Positions 1-11,828 of a stretch of DNA of 64,000 nt are shown here, in pieces. The notes under the pieces are model-generated. The model did no database searches, had not been told where the DNA came from, and saw only the letters and a list, made by a program, of their open reading frames with translations. The first letter of the stretch is position 1. The number at the start of each line of letters is the position of its first letter. The stretch lies in contig NC_003074.8 in the NCBI RefSeq assembly GCF_000001735.4, positions 23,257,261-23,321,260 on the forward strand, in the 5' to 3' direction. Made by a program: the position numbers and the translations under genes. The DNA is from Arabidopsis thaliana. Taxonomy: Eukaryota; Streptophyta; Magnoliopsida; Brassicales; Brassicaceae.

Positions 1-245
1 GCTTAGTGCCAAACTTTGAATTCCATAAAAACTGCAGAGAGGATTCGTCTCTGTTTTCTTTAAGTTTGACTCCATTTCCTTTAACATTTTTTTGCATAAC
101 ATCTTTATTTAATTTACAACATTTTGAAATAGTTGTCAAATGTTTTCCGCAAAAGTAATAACTCTCAAAAATCTTGTTTTTTAAAAAGGTTTGAATATAT
201 AAATATGAATTGGTTGATAAATATGTTTTTCCAGTATTTCAGTGT

Positions 246-330
246 GGCTAACTCGGTTTGGCCTTGGTCCCATCAGGTATGCCCATCAATATTTGCTAAA
301 TTGCATTATCATATGCTTAGCTATATATGA
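246..330 (+). other. Possible last exon of an upstream gene (partial)
   Basis: A pyrimidine-rich stretch ending in TTTCAG at about 240 is followed by a frame reading WLTRFGLGPIRYAHQYLL and closing with a stop at 328-330. This could be the terminal coding exon of a plus-strand gene whose body lies left of the window, but no domain is recognisable and the reading frame could be chance. The rest of 1-400 looks like AT-rich 3' flanking or UTR sequence shared between that gene and the convergent APG3. Confidence 0.2.
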
Positions 331-400
331 ATGAATAAAAGTCTTATAATTATGATGTGTGTACAACTACAAAGTTTTCCTTGGAGTATAGTTTGAGGAT

Positions 401-3126
401 TTATCCAGAAGTAGCAGAAGAAGCAGCTACAGACTCGGAGAGTTCTTCCATGAGTTCCTTTTGCTCCAAAGCAGCACAAGCCTGCAATAAGAATAATGCA
501 AACATTCTTCAAGATTCACATTAACTAATACAAACGTAAGAAAAAGTTTAAGGTTTAGTGTTTAGGACCTGCACTGCGTCCTCTAAAGCACCGTCAAGAA
601 ATGTTGTAAGCGCAAAGTTCATCTTTAGCCTATGATCAGTCACTCTACTGTCCTGTAATTTTCAGACATCATAAGCAAAACAGAATCCATCAAGTTTTCA
701 AAGCAAGGCTCTGGATCCGTGTATTACCTTATAATTGTATGTTCTTATCTTTTCTGAACGAGCTCCAGTCCCAACCTGTTTCCGCAAGAATCGACATAGA
801 GCAGAATAAGATGAATATTTGATGATGACCTTGAGTTTAGAAAGACTATGGGGATAATAAAATGAAGTGGACCTGAGATTTCCTTTCATTCCTTATCTTC
901 TCTTGTTGTTCCCTTACTTTTATTTCATACCTATATATAGACATATAATGTTTCAACAAAAAAAGACTAAGGTGGGACTTGATAGAGGAGAAGAAGAGTA
1001 GAGAGTTTGCTCCTTGAATGTTGCTTACAGTTTTGCTCGCAGAAGCTGGAAAGCACGCGCCTTATTCCTAATCTGGGTCCTTTCTTCTGTACAGAAAATG
1101 CGAATACCTGACGGTTTGTGGAATAGATCTATAGCCGTCTCCACCTTGTTCACATTTTGGCCTGCACCAAGACCTCTTTTCAGTATTATTAGCAAGTGAA
1201 ATGTGAGAGAAACAGAAAGCGAATTTCTTTAGCATAACCTCCAGCGCCGCCAGATCTTGCAGATGTAAGTTCAATGTCCTTTGGGTCAATCACCACTTCC
1301 ACTTCATCAGCCTAAAATGACAAAAAAAACAAAGCAGAGATGACAGTTTTGGACTGGTTACCAATTATCAATCAGAATATCGAAAAATGGAACATGCGAA
1401 AGCTAGTTTACCTCTGGCATGATGGCTACAGTTGCTGTAGAAGTGTGTACACGACCCTGTGTTTCTGTTTGAGGAACACGCTGGACTCGATGAACACCAG
1501 ATTCATACTTGAGCTTGCTATAGACACGATTTCCTTTAATCTCCATCACACACGTCTTGTAACCTCCATGTTCAGCCTTATAAAAGTAGGAAGATTAAAA
1601 AGCTATACTGGTGAGAACATGTCTCTAAGTTGTTATGCTCTACTGCCATTTTCATTACACACTCCTTAAATGCCAAAACAAAACACAGAGAGCATCTCAC
1701 CTCTGAGCATGAAACCATTGAAAACTTCCAAGAGCTGCGCTCGCTGTACCTCTGATACATCCGCACCTGCAAGCAAAAGAATAATGCAAAGCATACTGAT
1801 TCATGGTAGGATCTGAAGTTTTTAATTATTGCACTTGCTTCTCTTAGCCATGAAATATAGGAACAATAAAATTTGAAAGTTTTTTAAGAAATAAGACTGA
1901 AACAAAACGGTGAACTATCGGAAGGCATTAAAATCAGATAGAGGATCAGAAGAAATCAAGGAAAGCATGTACCTACAAGGTCACCAGTCCAAATTGCAGC
2001 TTCATCGCCACCAGTTCCTGCTCTAACTGCGGAAGGAACTAAGATTTCAGACTCGTCCAGAGGTAGATAGGTAAAACAATGGCGGGAAGTCCGAGCAAAA
2101 GGCAGTTTTTCAAGAAAAAAGGCCAGTGTAGACAAATGATACTACTTGTCGACATATAGTTTAGTCAGTTACCTTCAAGCAAAATGTTTCTGGCATCAAG
2201 AGGATCGGAAGGAAGAAGTAACACCTGACACAAGCCAACACAATGTTACGAGTTGAGTATCAGAATCAAATTTTTAAAATGAGCAACATTCGATTTTCAG
2301 CTGCCGAATAAGTCAGCTATGGAACCAAGGCTCTAAACCTTAAGTTGTTTTTCAAGCTCCTCAATTTCTTTAGTGAGCGAGTTGATTTCACTTCCTATCA
2401 TTTCAGCCATATCTTCATCATCTCCAGCCTCTTTCGCCAAAACTGAAGCAATAAACCAATCAGTAAATCATAACCAGCTTCCGAGGAACAGAATCAAAGC
2501 AAAGTAAAAGAAAGGAGGAGACTTGAAGGGACCTTTGCTTTCTAGTAACTGCTTCTCACAGTCCTTGAATCTTCTGAAGACTGTTACAACCTAAAATTGA
2601 ATTCAATGTTAAGAAACCCCGAAAAAAGCTGCAAATTTTGAACACTAAAAGAATGTGCAAATACCTCGTCAAGCTCCGACATGGATTGTGCCAGTTTTTG
2701 GTATTCAGATTGATTCGAAACAACATCTGGGTCAGCTAGTTTCACCTACAAATCATTCAAAACTCTTAAGAATGAGATTAAGAAACAAACCTTAACCATT
2801 AATGGAATAAGTGTAGGAACAAACCGATAACTCCTTCCATGTCTTCTCAACAGACTCCATTTTCCTAATGAGGTAAGGTTCCTAAATGTTTCAACAGACA
2901 AAATCATCGAACAATTCTGAAACTTTTGAAAAAAAAATCCAACATTGGGAGAACTAGAATCACTTACGGCCATACAAACGAGTCGTCGAGTCCTGCGAGA
3001 CCGAGAAGGCGGCCACGAGACTAGACAAACTCCAGACGGTGACTTTCTCGAACGTAAAGTGAATGGTGACGAGTGAAGATGAAGGAAGGCTCGAGCCGTT
3101 GGACTCGTCGTCATCGAGCTATTCAT
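401..3126 (-). CDS. APG3: Chloroplast peptide chain release factor 1 (APG3/cpPrf1)
   Basis: Class I release factor that ends translation at UAA and UAG codons in plastids. Fifteen exons join in frame to 422 aa: 3126-2968, 2881-2825, 2745-2665, 2590-2533, 2442-2339, 2224-2173, 2026-1977, 1766-1701, 1576-1412, 1311-1239, 1161-1029, 930-873, 775-728, 652-569 and 481-401, all with GT-AG borders. The first about 53 residues are rich in Ser, Arg and Thr and act as a plausible transit peptide. The mature part aligns from memory with bacterial PrfA: a coiled N-terminal helical domain, a PQT tripeptide (about residues 244-246) in the place of the RF1 PxT codon-reading motif, and the peptidyl-tRNA hydrolysis GGQ at 288-290 (SGGAGGQNVN). 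The GGQ glycines are split by an intron. Loss of APG3 is known to give albino or pale-green plants. No broken parts were seen. Confidence 0.96.
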
Positions 3127-3456
3127 TGTCTAGACTCTAGAGAGAGAGGTGGAAGAAGACGAGTGGCGCGGGAGTTGCTGGATAAGGAAGCCTAGTTTAG
3201 ATGATGAGACGTGTTTGGCTATTAGGACAAAACTATCCTCGCCAATTATAGAAGAAACCCTTTTATTTATTGGGCCTTTAGCCCATACTAATTTACATTC
3301 TCGGTTACACGGTGTAACTTACACCTGCTAGTAACTCTATGGGCCTATGGCCCAATATATGTGAAGTCAAAACTGATTCGTCGCGAAGTTGAGTTTTTGT
3401 TAAATAATAAATCAATTGAATCGCGGTACTCAATTTCTTCTCTTCCTCCGGCGACG

Positions 3457-3911
3457 ATGTCGATTTACAGGATCGCTAGAGCTTTACCCTTCTCCGGGAT
3501 CTTAAGGTTTCTCCATTGTTTTCTTCTCTTCATTGTATTACTGCGTTACTATTGAAGAATTGACTGATAAAAAGAATTCAATTTGTATCCAATCTAGAGC
3601 TTTTTAGGTTGGTTAATGCTTGCATCGTATTTCTCCGTATGACAAGAGATTACACAATAAAAGATTTGTTTTTTGTGTGTGTGTTTATGTTGAAATTCTA
3701 AGGTTTCATTTTGTACAGGCAGCTTGAGAAAGAAGCTGAAACTGTGATCAATGTTCTGCAACCTGGACCTTTGGGAATCATAGAGCACAAGTTCTCGGCT
3801 CAAGAGATTCGGGAAGCAAAAGCTACAGTTTCTAGAGCTGTTGATAGTTGGCGAAGACATTCTGAGGTCGAGCATGCAAATGGCCTTTTAAAAGATTACA
3901 TTTACAAGTGA
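3457..3911 (+). CDS. Small conserved-looking protein of unknown function, 80 aa
   Basis: Two exons, 3457-3506 and 3719-3911, join as MSIYRIARALPFSGILRQLE and continue to a stop at 3909-3911, giving 80 aa. The ATG lies in a GC-richer patch after a leader with TCTTCCTCCGGCG. The N-terminus is basic and amphipathic (RIARALPFSGILR), which could be a mitochondrial or plastid presequence. The C-terminal half is charged (EAETVINVL, EIREAKATVSRAVDSWRRH) and looks alpha-helical. I recognise no domain. It is divergent from APG3, with 330 bp between the two ATGs, so they probably share a promoter region that contains site II-like GGGCC motifs at 3270-3350. Confidence 0.7.
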
Positions 3912-4277
3912 AGAAGTTAGTGAAAATCTCTACTTTTGTTTGTTTCTTCTTTTCTCATGGCTGATGATAAATAAAAGGCCTTTCATTTTGTTGAACAATC
4001 TTTAGGTATCAATGGAAAAGCAAATCTTTCTCTTTTATTGCTTATTAGTCTTCTTAGCTTATATTGGTTGATTTAACAAGTATGGTAACTGAGAATACAA
4101 AGTTCTTGATCTTAATTAGCTCTAGAGTTGTGTAAACTATAGTGTTGCACTTGTTGAAAACATATCCGTGCATGGTAGATACTCGAAACCCCGAAAATTA
4201 AAGAAGAAGCAAAACAACGATATGTATCATTCTCATCTTATTCTATCCTAGTTTGCATTTGACTCTCTTGTCTTCTG

Positions 4278-4586
4278 TTACACCCATATGGCTCCGGCTC
4301 TTCTTAGCATTGCGGCTAGCTGGTTCTTGACCTGAAGAGTCATTACTTGGTTAGCACCACCGATGAATTGTTGCCCTATGAACACAGCTGGTACACTGGG
4401 TTTACACCCCATCTGTACCAATGCCTTCTCGATCTCCTGACCGTTTGAGAATTGGTCTAGCTCGTAGACCGTCATCTTTGCCCCAAACCCTGAGATCAGT
4501 GTTTGAATTGAGTGGCTCATGCAGCAAGAGCTTTTGCTGAATATCACCACTGGTTTGTCTTCAACTAAACTTCTAACGCTTTCCAT
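4278..4586 (-). CDS. GRXS6: CC-type (class III) glutaredoxin, CCMS active site
   Basis: An intronless 102-aa land-plant-specific glutaredoxin. The active site is SCCMSHS at about residues 20-26, followed by the usual thioredoxin-fold elements: a cis-Pro loop SVPAVFIG and a GGANQVM segment for glutathione binding. The C-terminus is AGAIWV rather than the ALWL-like tail used by ROXY proteins to bind TGA factors and TOPLESS. CC-type glutaredoxins act with TGA bZIP factors in nitrate, jasmonate and developmental responses. A TATAAATA box on this strand at 4695-4702 fits a leader of about 80 nt. It is 3' to OTU5 on the same strand and the first of three family members in 7.5 kb. The symbol is from memory; the family assignment is secure. 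Confidence 0.93.
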   Translation of the reverse strand: MESVRSLVEDKPVVIFSKSSCCMSHSIQTLISGFGAKMTVYELDQFSNGQEIEKALVQMGCKPSVPAVFIGQQFIGGANQVMTLQVKNQLAAMLRRAGAIWV

Positions 4587-5845
4587 TTCTATGTATATAA
4601 ATGTGATACAAATGTAGTGTGACTATGTGAGTGGGAACTCAAGGATCTTTATGTTTGTTTTTGCTTTGATGCTATACAAATTACAAAGTAGGCCTATTTA
4701 TAGAGTTGGATACGTGGAGGATGGTAACGTTGCATAAATCAGATCTTTGTCACTACTTTACTTCCATACTAGTGATGTGCCCTTTGGCGTTCTCTAAAAA
4801 CTGCATGAACATCAGAACCAAGTTGCATATACAGTTCATGTAAACTTTTCTTTTCTAATTACGGAAATATCCTTGTCATATGGTTTGTAATGATCCACGG
4901 ATCCAGGGAGGTATGCAACAGTGTGATCATGTCTACTCTATGGTGCTTTTCTTTTTTTGGCAAAATCTTTTGCTTTTGATGCATCCACTGAGGTGGAGAT
5001 TGGATTATGGTTTATCCAGTTAGATGCTTATCTTTTCAAGCAACAATAGATTCCCCACAAGTTTCAGGCTCTAAAGAAACGGAAAGCAAGAAAAACAAAC
5101 AAAAAGAGGATCGTCTTTGAGATACTTTTCTGCTTGTGTGACCTGGAGTCTAGAGAGCAAGTAAGTGATCCAACACAGTTCTTACTTTAGCTTTTACACT
5201 TTGTCAAAACCATTTTCAAGTTTTTTTATCTAAATGTGAGAGTTGTTGGTCTTGACTCTTAAGAGTCTTTGTAGTTGTTGTTGCATTGAACACGAGAAAG
5301 AGAATCCATGTTCATTGCATTTTCAACTTTCCAAAAATACAAAATTTTAGCAGATTTAAACAGGAAAGCATGATTCTGACACCAGATTTGGAAATCTACA
5401 GAAATGAAGAATCTTTGGCAGATTCGTGATAAGGCCATGTGTCAATTGAATTAGCAAAATTTATGGGTGATAATAAGCATAGATTCGTCATCATTTTCTT
5501 CTTTTGGTGCTAAAATCTCAAGATTCGGGAGGAACAACTTGTGTTTGTTATATTCCCTTTCAGATCTCTAGAACTGTCTCTGCCAAATTGGCTCGCGAAA
5601 TTGTTCAAAGGTCATATGTTTCTTCGTGTCATGTTCTCCGTACAAATTGCTGCTACATTCTTGTTCTGTAATGAAAAACCTGGAACTGTGTAGCAATAGA
5701 TTATGCTTCGCCTTGTAACCAAATGAAAAATTGAAGTTACACATTGGTTCTCTCAAATCCAACAAACATTAAAGAAGAAAGAATTTCAGTAAACTTTTGA
5801 TACAAAAGCACTTTTCTTAAAGCTTTAGATAAAGTCCATCATCCA
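4587..5845. other. Spacer: GRXS6 promoter and OTU5 3' flank
   Basis: About 1.25 kb without a convincing ORF. The left part is the GRXS6 leader and promoter (TATA at 4695-4702). The right part is AT-rich 3' flank of OTU5. Nothing else was recognised. Confidence 0.6.
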
Positions 5846-6985
5846 TCATCCGGTGATGTTGTTGACGAGCACCACTGAGTTATAATGCTCCCCGAGCCCA
5901 AAAGCATGCCTGTGATACGATAACATGAGGCTCGAGTCATCGCCGGATCTATACTCTTTGCCCATCTCAACATCCGGAAACGATCCCGAATACACCTTTA
6001 TGTGTTTCCTCAAGCAATGTGTTAATGCTCCAAGCTCCAATTGACTGCCCCAAGCAGCGGTTGACTCGACTTCTCTGCAGTATTTCTCAAACCGCTCTTC
6101 TGCAGATCCACTGTTGGAGTCACCCTCAGTCTCTGACAAGAAAAACGGGAGAAAGTCGGTTTTGTGCTCTCTCATGTACGAAGCAGCCATTTCTCTTAGA
6201 TTCTGGTATGTGTAAGGAGATGCACCGCCCGAGCGGTTGGCAAGCTGATTCTCAACAGCACGGTAAAGGCAATGTCCGTCTGGTTTAATCTCACTGACTG
6301 TTAATCCCAATGGTTTAAGCTTCTTCTCAAGCTTGGCGTTCTCAACCATACGATCACTTTTCACGTGGCTTTGCTCCTCTTTAATTCTCTGCTCTCTGTC
6401 TGCTTCTTCCTTAGCCCGTTTCTCGCGCCTCTTCACGCTCTTGCTAGGCTTTGAGTGCTCTTGCTGAGCAGTGACTGAGACTCCAGCTATAGCTCTAACT
6501 AGAGTGTCGATGTCTCCTTTTTTCTCAGTCGTTTCGTCCTTGGCAATGTTGTTGCTGCTGCTGCTGCTGAAACCTTGAGAGGCGAGTTCTTTCAACTGTT
6601 TGTCCTTGAGCTTAGTGGAGAGTTTGGAAATGTCATCTTCGACTTGCTTCTTCTTAGCTTTTTGTTCAGCTTTGCTACCTTTGGCAGCTGCCTTCTTCAT
6701 CTCTGTCTCTTTGTTTTGAAGTTGTTTAATCTCTTGCCTACAATAAACAACAACAACATCAACACTTGTAGTAAAAAAAAAAAAACACGAAATATATGAT
6801 TTAGAGTAAAGAGGTATTGCCAATTTATCCAATTAAGTATTCAATTCCAACATTAAGAAAGCTTAATGATGCTATTACCTGTGGCGAGCAAGCATCTCCT
6901 CAACTGTTTCATGTTGTTGCTCCTGAGAAGCATCCATGGGAGTTTCTTCGGATACAATACCTTCAGATGTTTTATTGTCTGCCAT
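5846..6985 (-). CDS. OTU5: OTU-domain cysteine protease (deubiquitinase)
   Basis: A predicted deubiquitinase of 332 aa from two coding exons, 6985-6879 and 6737-5846. The N-terminal 180 residues are highly charged coiled coil ([20 protein letters not shown], later [20 protein letters not shown]). The OTU domain follows, with catalytic Asp189 and Cys192 in [10 protein letters not shown] and His320 in GEHYNSV near the C-terminus. This is the order seen in OTUD6-like enzymes. The leader appears to contain an intron between about 7378 and 6995 (donor AAAG/gtatc, acceptor tttag/CTTC), so the first exon lies near 7380-7440. The open frame that runs upstream of 6737 through intron 1 is not the real N-terminus, because the spliced form gives [15 protein letters not shown]. 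The catalytic triad is intact. The symbol is from memory. Confidence 0.93.
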
Positions 6986-6994
6986 TAAATGAAG

Positions 6995-7440
6995 CTAAAG
7001 AAATGTGTCAAGACAAGAGAATACCACAAACACAATTATCTAACACGTAATTTGGTTTAGACTTCAGACACATTCAAGTTTAAGTTGGGCTTTAAGACAG
7101 CAACACTTGACATAAATACAAAGGACATAACAACTCTAGAAACAAGACCAAACCCCCAATTTTCCAATCCAGTATTCCACCAAATTCACTGATACGTATC
7201 ACTAAAAGAAACCCACAACCAAAAAAAATTGAGAAAGCAGATGACATACGATTTTCTTTCTTCGTTCTAAAATCTATAAGAGAAATCTACAGCGCCACAA
7301 CTCAAGTTGAATTTACGGATTCGATTATCAAATAATGAAGAAAAAAAACGCGAGAGAAAAGTTCCGAGTTCATGATACCTTTGATCCAACGGAGAAGAAT
7401 CGATGATTAGTGATTTAGGGTTTACGCTTCACTCGACAAA
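6995..7440 (-). other. OTU5 5' leader with probable intron
   Basis: On the minus strand a leader exon at about 7440-7379 ends in AAAG/gtatc, and the sequence before the ATG shows CTTTAG/CTTC at 6996-6995. This fits a leader intron of roughly 380 bp, common in Arabidopsis housekeeping genes. The exact transcription start cannot be read. Confidence 0.5.
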
Positions 7441-9042
7441 ACCAATAATAAAATTGAAAAGAAGGAAATGGGCTAATGTCATGAAAGAATGGAAGTAAAT
7501 TGGAATTATTGGGCCAAAAGGCCTTATCAAAGCGAATCTTTTGGGCTTTCAAAATAATCCATCGGACCCTCTATGTCAGTTAGAGGGTTTGTATATTATC
7601 GCAATCATCGTTATTCGTTACTGTGATTTAACTTGTCGAAGAATCAGTGAGGAACCTAAATCTTGGGCAAGTAGAGACGATATATTATTCTGTCAACGCT
7701 TTGGTCATTAAAAAGTAAAAAAGAATCTAATCGATAAAATGAATCTATGGACGGTCGATATTGTGACCTACAAAAATAAATATCAGAAACTTATGTATGA
7801 TAATATGTAAAAGTACATAGGTCTATGCTTACATGAGGAGGTACCGCCACGTGGTTTCGACAATGGCTTAAGAACTTATCTAGCCTATATAGGTGAAGAT
7901 ATTTCTAAGAATATAAATCAAGTAAACGAACAATAAAATACGAAAATAATATTCATATGTTTTGTCTAAACATCGATTTGTGGAGTGGGGTCAGATATGG
8001 ATAAACTTCTTATCTCAGATTTTTTTTTTCCATGTCAAAGATGACGCAACAGTCACTAGCCACCACCACCAAATCTCTGCTCTCTTTTTTTTTTCTCTTT
8101 GCATACACTTAACTTTTGACATTGAAAAACTATTTTTTGATTTTTAGTTTATTTTAAGTGTAACAACTATATATGAAACATTAATGCATAGACCTTTTAT
8201 TAATTGTTTAGTTATTAATCATTAATCATACACATTTGATCATATAACGAAATTCATGCATCTGTAGATTTTTTGTCGTCCAGATTTGCCAACATATACG
8301 AGATGATTTTGTCTAGAAATGGCTTTTATCCTTTTCAGGTAATTAGACTTTATAATATAGATACAATAATGTCAACTACATTATGTCCGAAATATATTTA
8401 TTAACAGCAAAACGCATCAACGATCCCCTTTTTGTTTATGCCACATTACAGCAAATTATTAACCTTCCACGTTTCCACTATAGAAAAAATGGAAAATTTT
8501 ATAAATTTATAAAAATTAATGTTTTGGGTACGTGATGCAGATGCCAGCCACGGACCGAAAGTGATGTAACTCATCTCTCTATTCGTTTTTGATATAATAT
8601 ATGTTGTAATAATATTACACTTAATCCCATCTATAGTATACATATATATAACTGAAATCTAAGTATAAACTATATATAAAAAAAACAATTACCAAAAATA
8701 AATAAATAAGAGCAAGTGTCTCCATCACACGAAATCATCAGGCTATAAGCATTTTTTTCTTATCCAAATTTATATCACAAAGAACTTAGCTTCTTTCTAG
8801 GAAATTTTGTTCGTGGGGTACTTCAATATATAACAATATAAATTTAGTGTGGGGTATATCATTTATATATTTATCCATAATATATTTGTAGAAAGAAAAG
8901 GCTAAAATAAAATAATCCAAAATCTTTCACAATAACCATTATAAATAACAGCTTATCCAAGCATATGTTCAATACAACCTAAGCCTTGCTCATTACAAAA
9001 AAAACAACACTTATTGATCACTAACTTTCTTGACCATCGCAA
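7441..9042. other. Spacer: divergent promoters of OTU5 and GRXC11
   Basis: About 1.6 kb of AT-rich sequence. TGGGCC and GGGCTTT motifs near 7509 and 7540 fit TCP-type site II elements for OTU5. The right end carries the GRXC11 TATA box. No gene is supported inside. Confidence 0.55.
8940..8947 (+). promoter_or_regulatory. TATA box of GRXC11
   Basis: TATAAATA lies 96 bp before the ATG at 9043 and implies a leader of about 65-75 nt. Confidence 0.6.
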
Positions 9043-9354
9043 ATGGAGAGAATAAGAGATTTGTCGTCGAAGAAAGCGGCGGTGATATTCACAAAGAGCT
9101 CATGTTGTATGTGCCATAGCATCAAGACGCTATTCTACGAACTAGGCGCTAGTCCGGCGATCCATGAGCTCGACAAAGACCCTGAAGGCCGTGAAATGGA
9201 ACGGGCCCTACGTGCCCTCGGCTCATCGAACCCGGCGGTTCCAGCTGTTTTCGTTGGAGGAAGGTACATCGGATCAGCCAAAGACATCATCTCATTCCAC
9301 GTGGACGGGTCACTCAAGCAGATGCTTAAAGACGCTAAGGCCATTTGGTTATAG
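9043..9354 (+). CDS. GRXC11: CC-type glutaredoxin, CCMC active site (GRXC11/ROXY4)
   Basis: Intronless, 103 aa. The active site SSCCMCHS is at residues 20-27, the cis-Pro loop is AVPAVFVGG, and the glutathione-site segment is IGSAKDI. The tail KAIWL resembles the ALWL-type end that CC-type glutaredoxins use with TGA factors and TOPLESS corepressors. The coding region is clearly more GC-rich than its flanks. Spacing to the next family member (GRXC14) is 2.2 kb, same strand. Members of this family act on TGA transcription factors in root nitrogen signalling and flower development. Exact symbol from memory; the family is certain. Confidence 0.95.
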   Translation: MERIRDLSSKKAAVIFTKSSCCMCHSIKTLFYELGASPAIHELDKDPEGREMERALRALGSSNPAVPAVFVGGRYIGSAKDIISFHVDGSLKQMLKDAKAIWL

Positions 9355-11519
9355 CGTCCGATCATCGTACATGTATGTGTATATATCTATATATATATAT
9401 ATATATGTATGCACATGTAATTGTGTCAATAATCGATGTGCTAAGAGCGCATAGATGATAAATATAATCGGGAGGGAGCATAGATGTATTAAAATGCTTT
9501 GCTTTCTTCGGATGGATCGTAGTTATTGGATAATAATTTATATACATGTATAGATGTATATATGTATGTTGACTTACGTACATTGTACGGATGAAAAGAC
9601 AAGTGTACCTTTAAGCACTGTTGTATAACATTACTGTTCGAATTCCACGTAAAGAGTAAACTCAAATCTTAAAATCGTCATTCGCTAGAATACAATACTG
9701 ATCATGAATTGAGTTTAGTGTGTGTTTTTCTTTTCCGTTTGACTAGTAATGTATTCATTCCTCTTAACTTTTATGTTCTCTTACAAAGACATATATCATT
9801 TGGAGCAGCTTAAACTTAGAGGAGAATATTTTTTTTTAATAAAAAAAAACTTAGAGGAGATTAGTAATATTATACTAACGAATGAATATAGAGTTAAAAG
9901 CAAAGTATGGGGATGATGATTTAACAGATCGACGACGTGACAAGACAAATGATGTTTATCAAGAACGAATGATACACGTACGTGAGTACTATAGGTTCCC
10001 TTATCTTCGGTGAATCGAAAAAAGGGAGAATCTTATACACTTCAAAAGCTTCCACCCAGAAGTCATCGGAACATGGAACAACGCTAACTTAAACATGTGG
10101 TCAGCGTGAAAATTCACGTTGCATTCCAGAATAAATTTTATCGGGTGAGTGAGATCAATTTCAAAAATGTTTATCATATTTAACCATCATTTAGTAACGT
10201 AAAAATCGCCCATAAATATGTTTCAACCTCTAAAATCATTATGATGGTGAGTGCATATATTATATTACAAATACAAAACAAAATTTTGCATTTAGTTTAG
10301 TGTTTGCGATACCTAGAATATGGTCAAGTAAACACATTTTGCAGATATGAAATTTTCTGGATATGATTCATACTAGCGATCGGCCTACCATTCTACACGT
10401 ATGTAGATAAGCTCCGGTAGAGAGAAGGCAAGAACAGAATCAAACATGAGTGTAAGTGTGAGATAGACAACGAATATTTGTCTTTAAGCAAGTTGGTGGT
10501 AGGGGGCACCGGGCAAACAATTAATAAGGGAATACTCACTTCATATTACATATAGTTGATAAATATATGATCGCCGAAAGCTCGAATCCATATTTATTCA
10601 TTCTTCTTTTTAGCCTAGGGATTCAATAAGTGAGCTATAAGGAAAATCGGGCTTTGATAATTTGACTAGCCCATACCATAACCCATATTGCTAATTTGGC
10701 TTTAAAATCATGTCTACTATTTGTTGGTATATCTAGCTAATCAAAGCAGATTTAAAAAGAGTCTGACTGATGTTGTTAGTTTAAAGTGAAAGTACTCTTA
10801 ACATTGTATTAGTTTTGTAGTGCGTACCAATTATATATCCAGCGAATAAAATGAAAATCATTCATATATCTCGTGTCTGCCATTTGACGTTCATGTCGAC
10901 GTAAGCTTGTATTTAGTGTAAGGGACACAAACATGCATTCGCCATATGCTTTTCGTTGCTTCCTTCAAAATCCTCTAATCGACAACATCAAAACAAACTT
11001 ACCTAACTTCTTTTCTGCGTGCAAATTCATTATATACACAGCTTATGTGCAAACTGCAAAGTATTCATGAAAACACACGCGTAGCTTCACTCGCTTGTCA
11101 TGAGATTCTGAAACTGTTCATTTATCTGAGTGACACAGAGATTCGAAGTCGTTGCAATGTATAATCTCTCGAATCATATGCTTGATTTACTGTTATCGTA
11201 CCATTCTTCGATTTTATAGCTGCAAAAAAAAATTGATTACTTTATTACAACTTGTTCAGCCAAAACAGAACATTAACAAATGGTCTTTTTCTCGCAAAGC
11301 CGCTTTAATTCTTCGGAGGGAATCTGAATATTTCTTTAATTACTTCCTGTTCAAAGAAAAACGACCAGTCCAAAGACTTTCGTACTGCTTGCCTTCCTAT
11401 AAATAGCCGAAGCAGATCATCGAGTCTTCTAACGAACAAAGAAACATACATCAAAGCTACATATACTAAAAGATATATAATTTCTCGATTGTCCTGAGCC
11501 CTCAGACCAAAATCTGACC
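9355..11519. other. Spacer between GRXC11 and GRXC14
   Basis: About 2.2 kb of AT-rich DNA. A (TA)n tract at about 9383-9405 lies just after GRXC11. The last 130 bp are the promoter and leader of GRXC14. No other gene or repeat family was recognised. Confidence 0.55.
11398..11405 (+). promoter_or_regulatory. TATA box of GRXC14
   Basis: TATAAATA sits 115 bp before the ATG at 11520, giving a leader of roughly 85-90 nt. Confidence 0.65.
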
Positions 11520-11828
11520 ATGGACAAGGTTATGAGAATGTCATCGGAGAAAGGAGTCGTGATCTTCACCAAAAGTTCATGTTGTCTCTGCTACGCCGTG
11601 CAAATCCTTTTCCGTGATCTTAGGGTTCAACCAACAATCCACGAGATCGACAACGATCCTGACTGCCGTGAGATCGAGAAGGCCTTAGTTCGTCTTGGCT
11701 GCGCCAACGCGGTTCCTGCTGTCTTTGTAAGTGGCAAGCTCGTGGGTTCGACCAACGATGTCATGTCGCTTCACCTAAGTGGCTCCCTCGTTCCCTTGAT
11801 CAAGCCGTATCAGTCATTTCATAACTAG
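11520..11828 (+). CDS. GRXC14: CC-type glutaredoxin, CCLC active site (GRXC14/ROXY8)
   Basis: Intronless, 102 aa. The active site SSCCLCYA is at residues 20-27, the cis-Pro loop is AVPAVFVSG, and GSTNDVM follows. The C-terminus SLVPLIKPYQSFHN is different from its neighbours: the IWL/IWV tail is missing and is replaced by a longer polar end, so interaction with TGA factors or TOPLESS through an ALWL-like motif would not be expected. It is a tandem relative of GRXC11 on the same strand. The symbol is from memory. Confidence 0.94.
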   Translation: MDKVMRMSSEKGVVIFTKSSCCLCYAVQILFRDLRVQPTIHEIDNDPDCREIEKALVRLGCANAVPAVFVSGKLVGSTNDVMSLHLSGSLVPLIKPYQSFHN

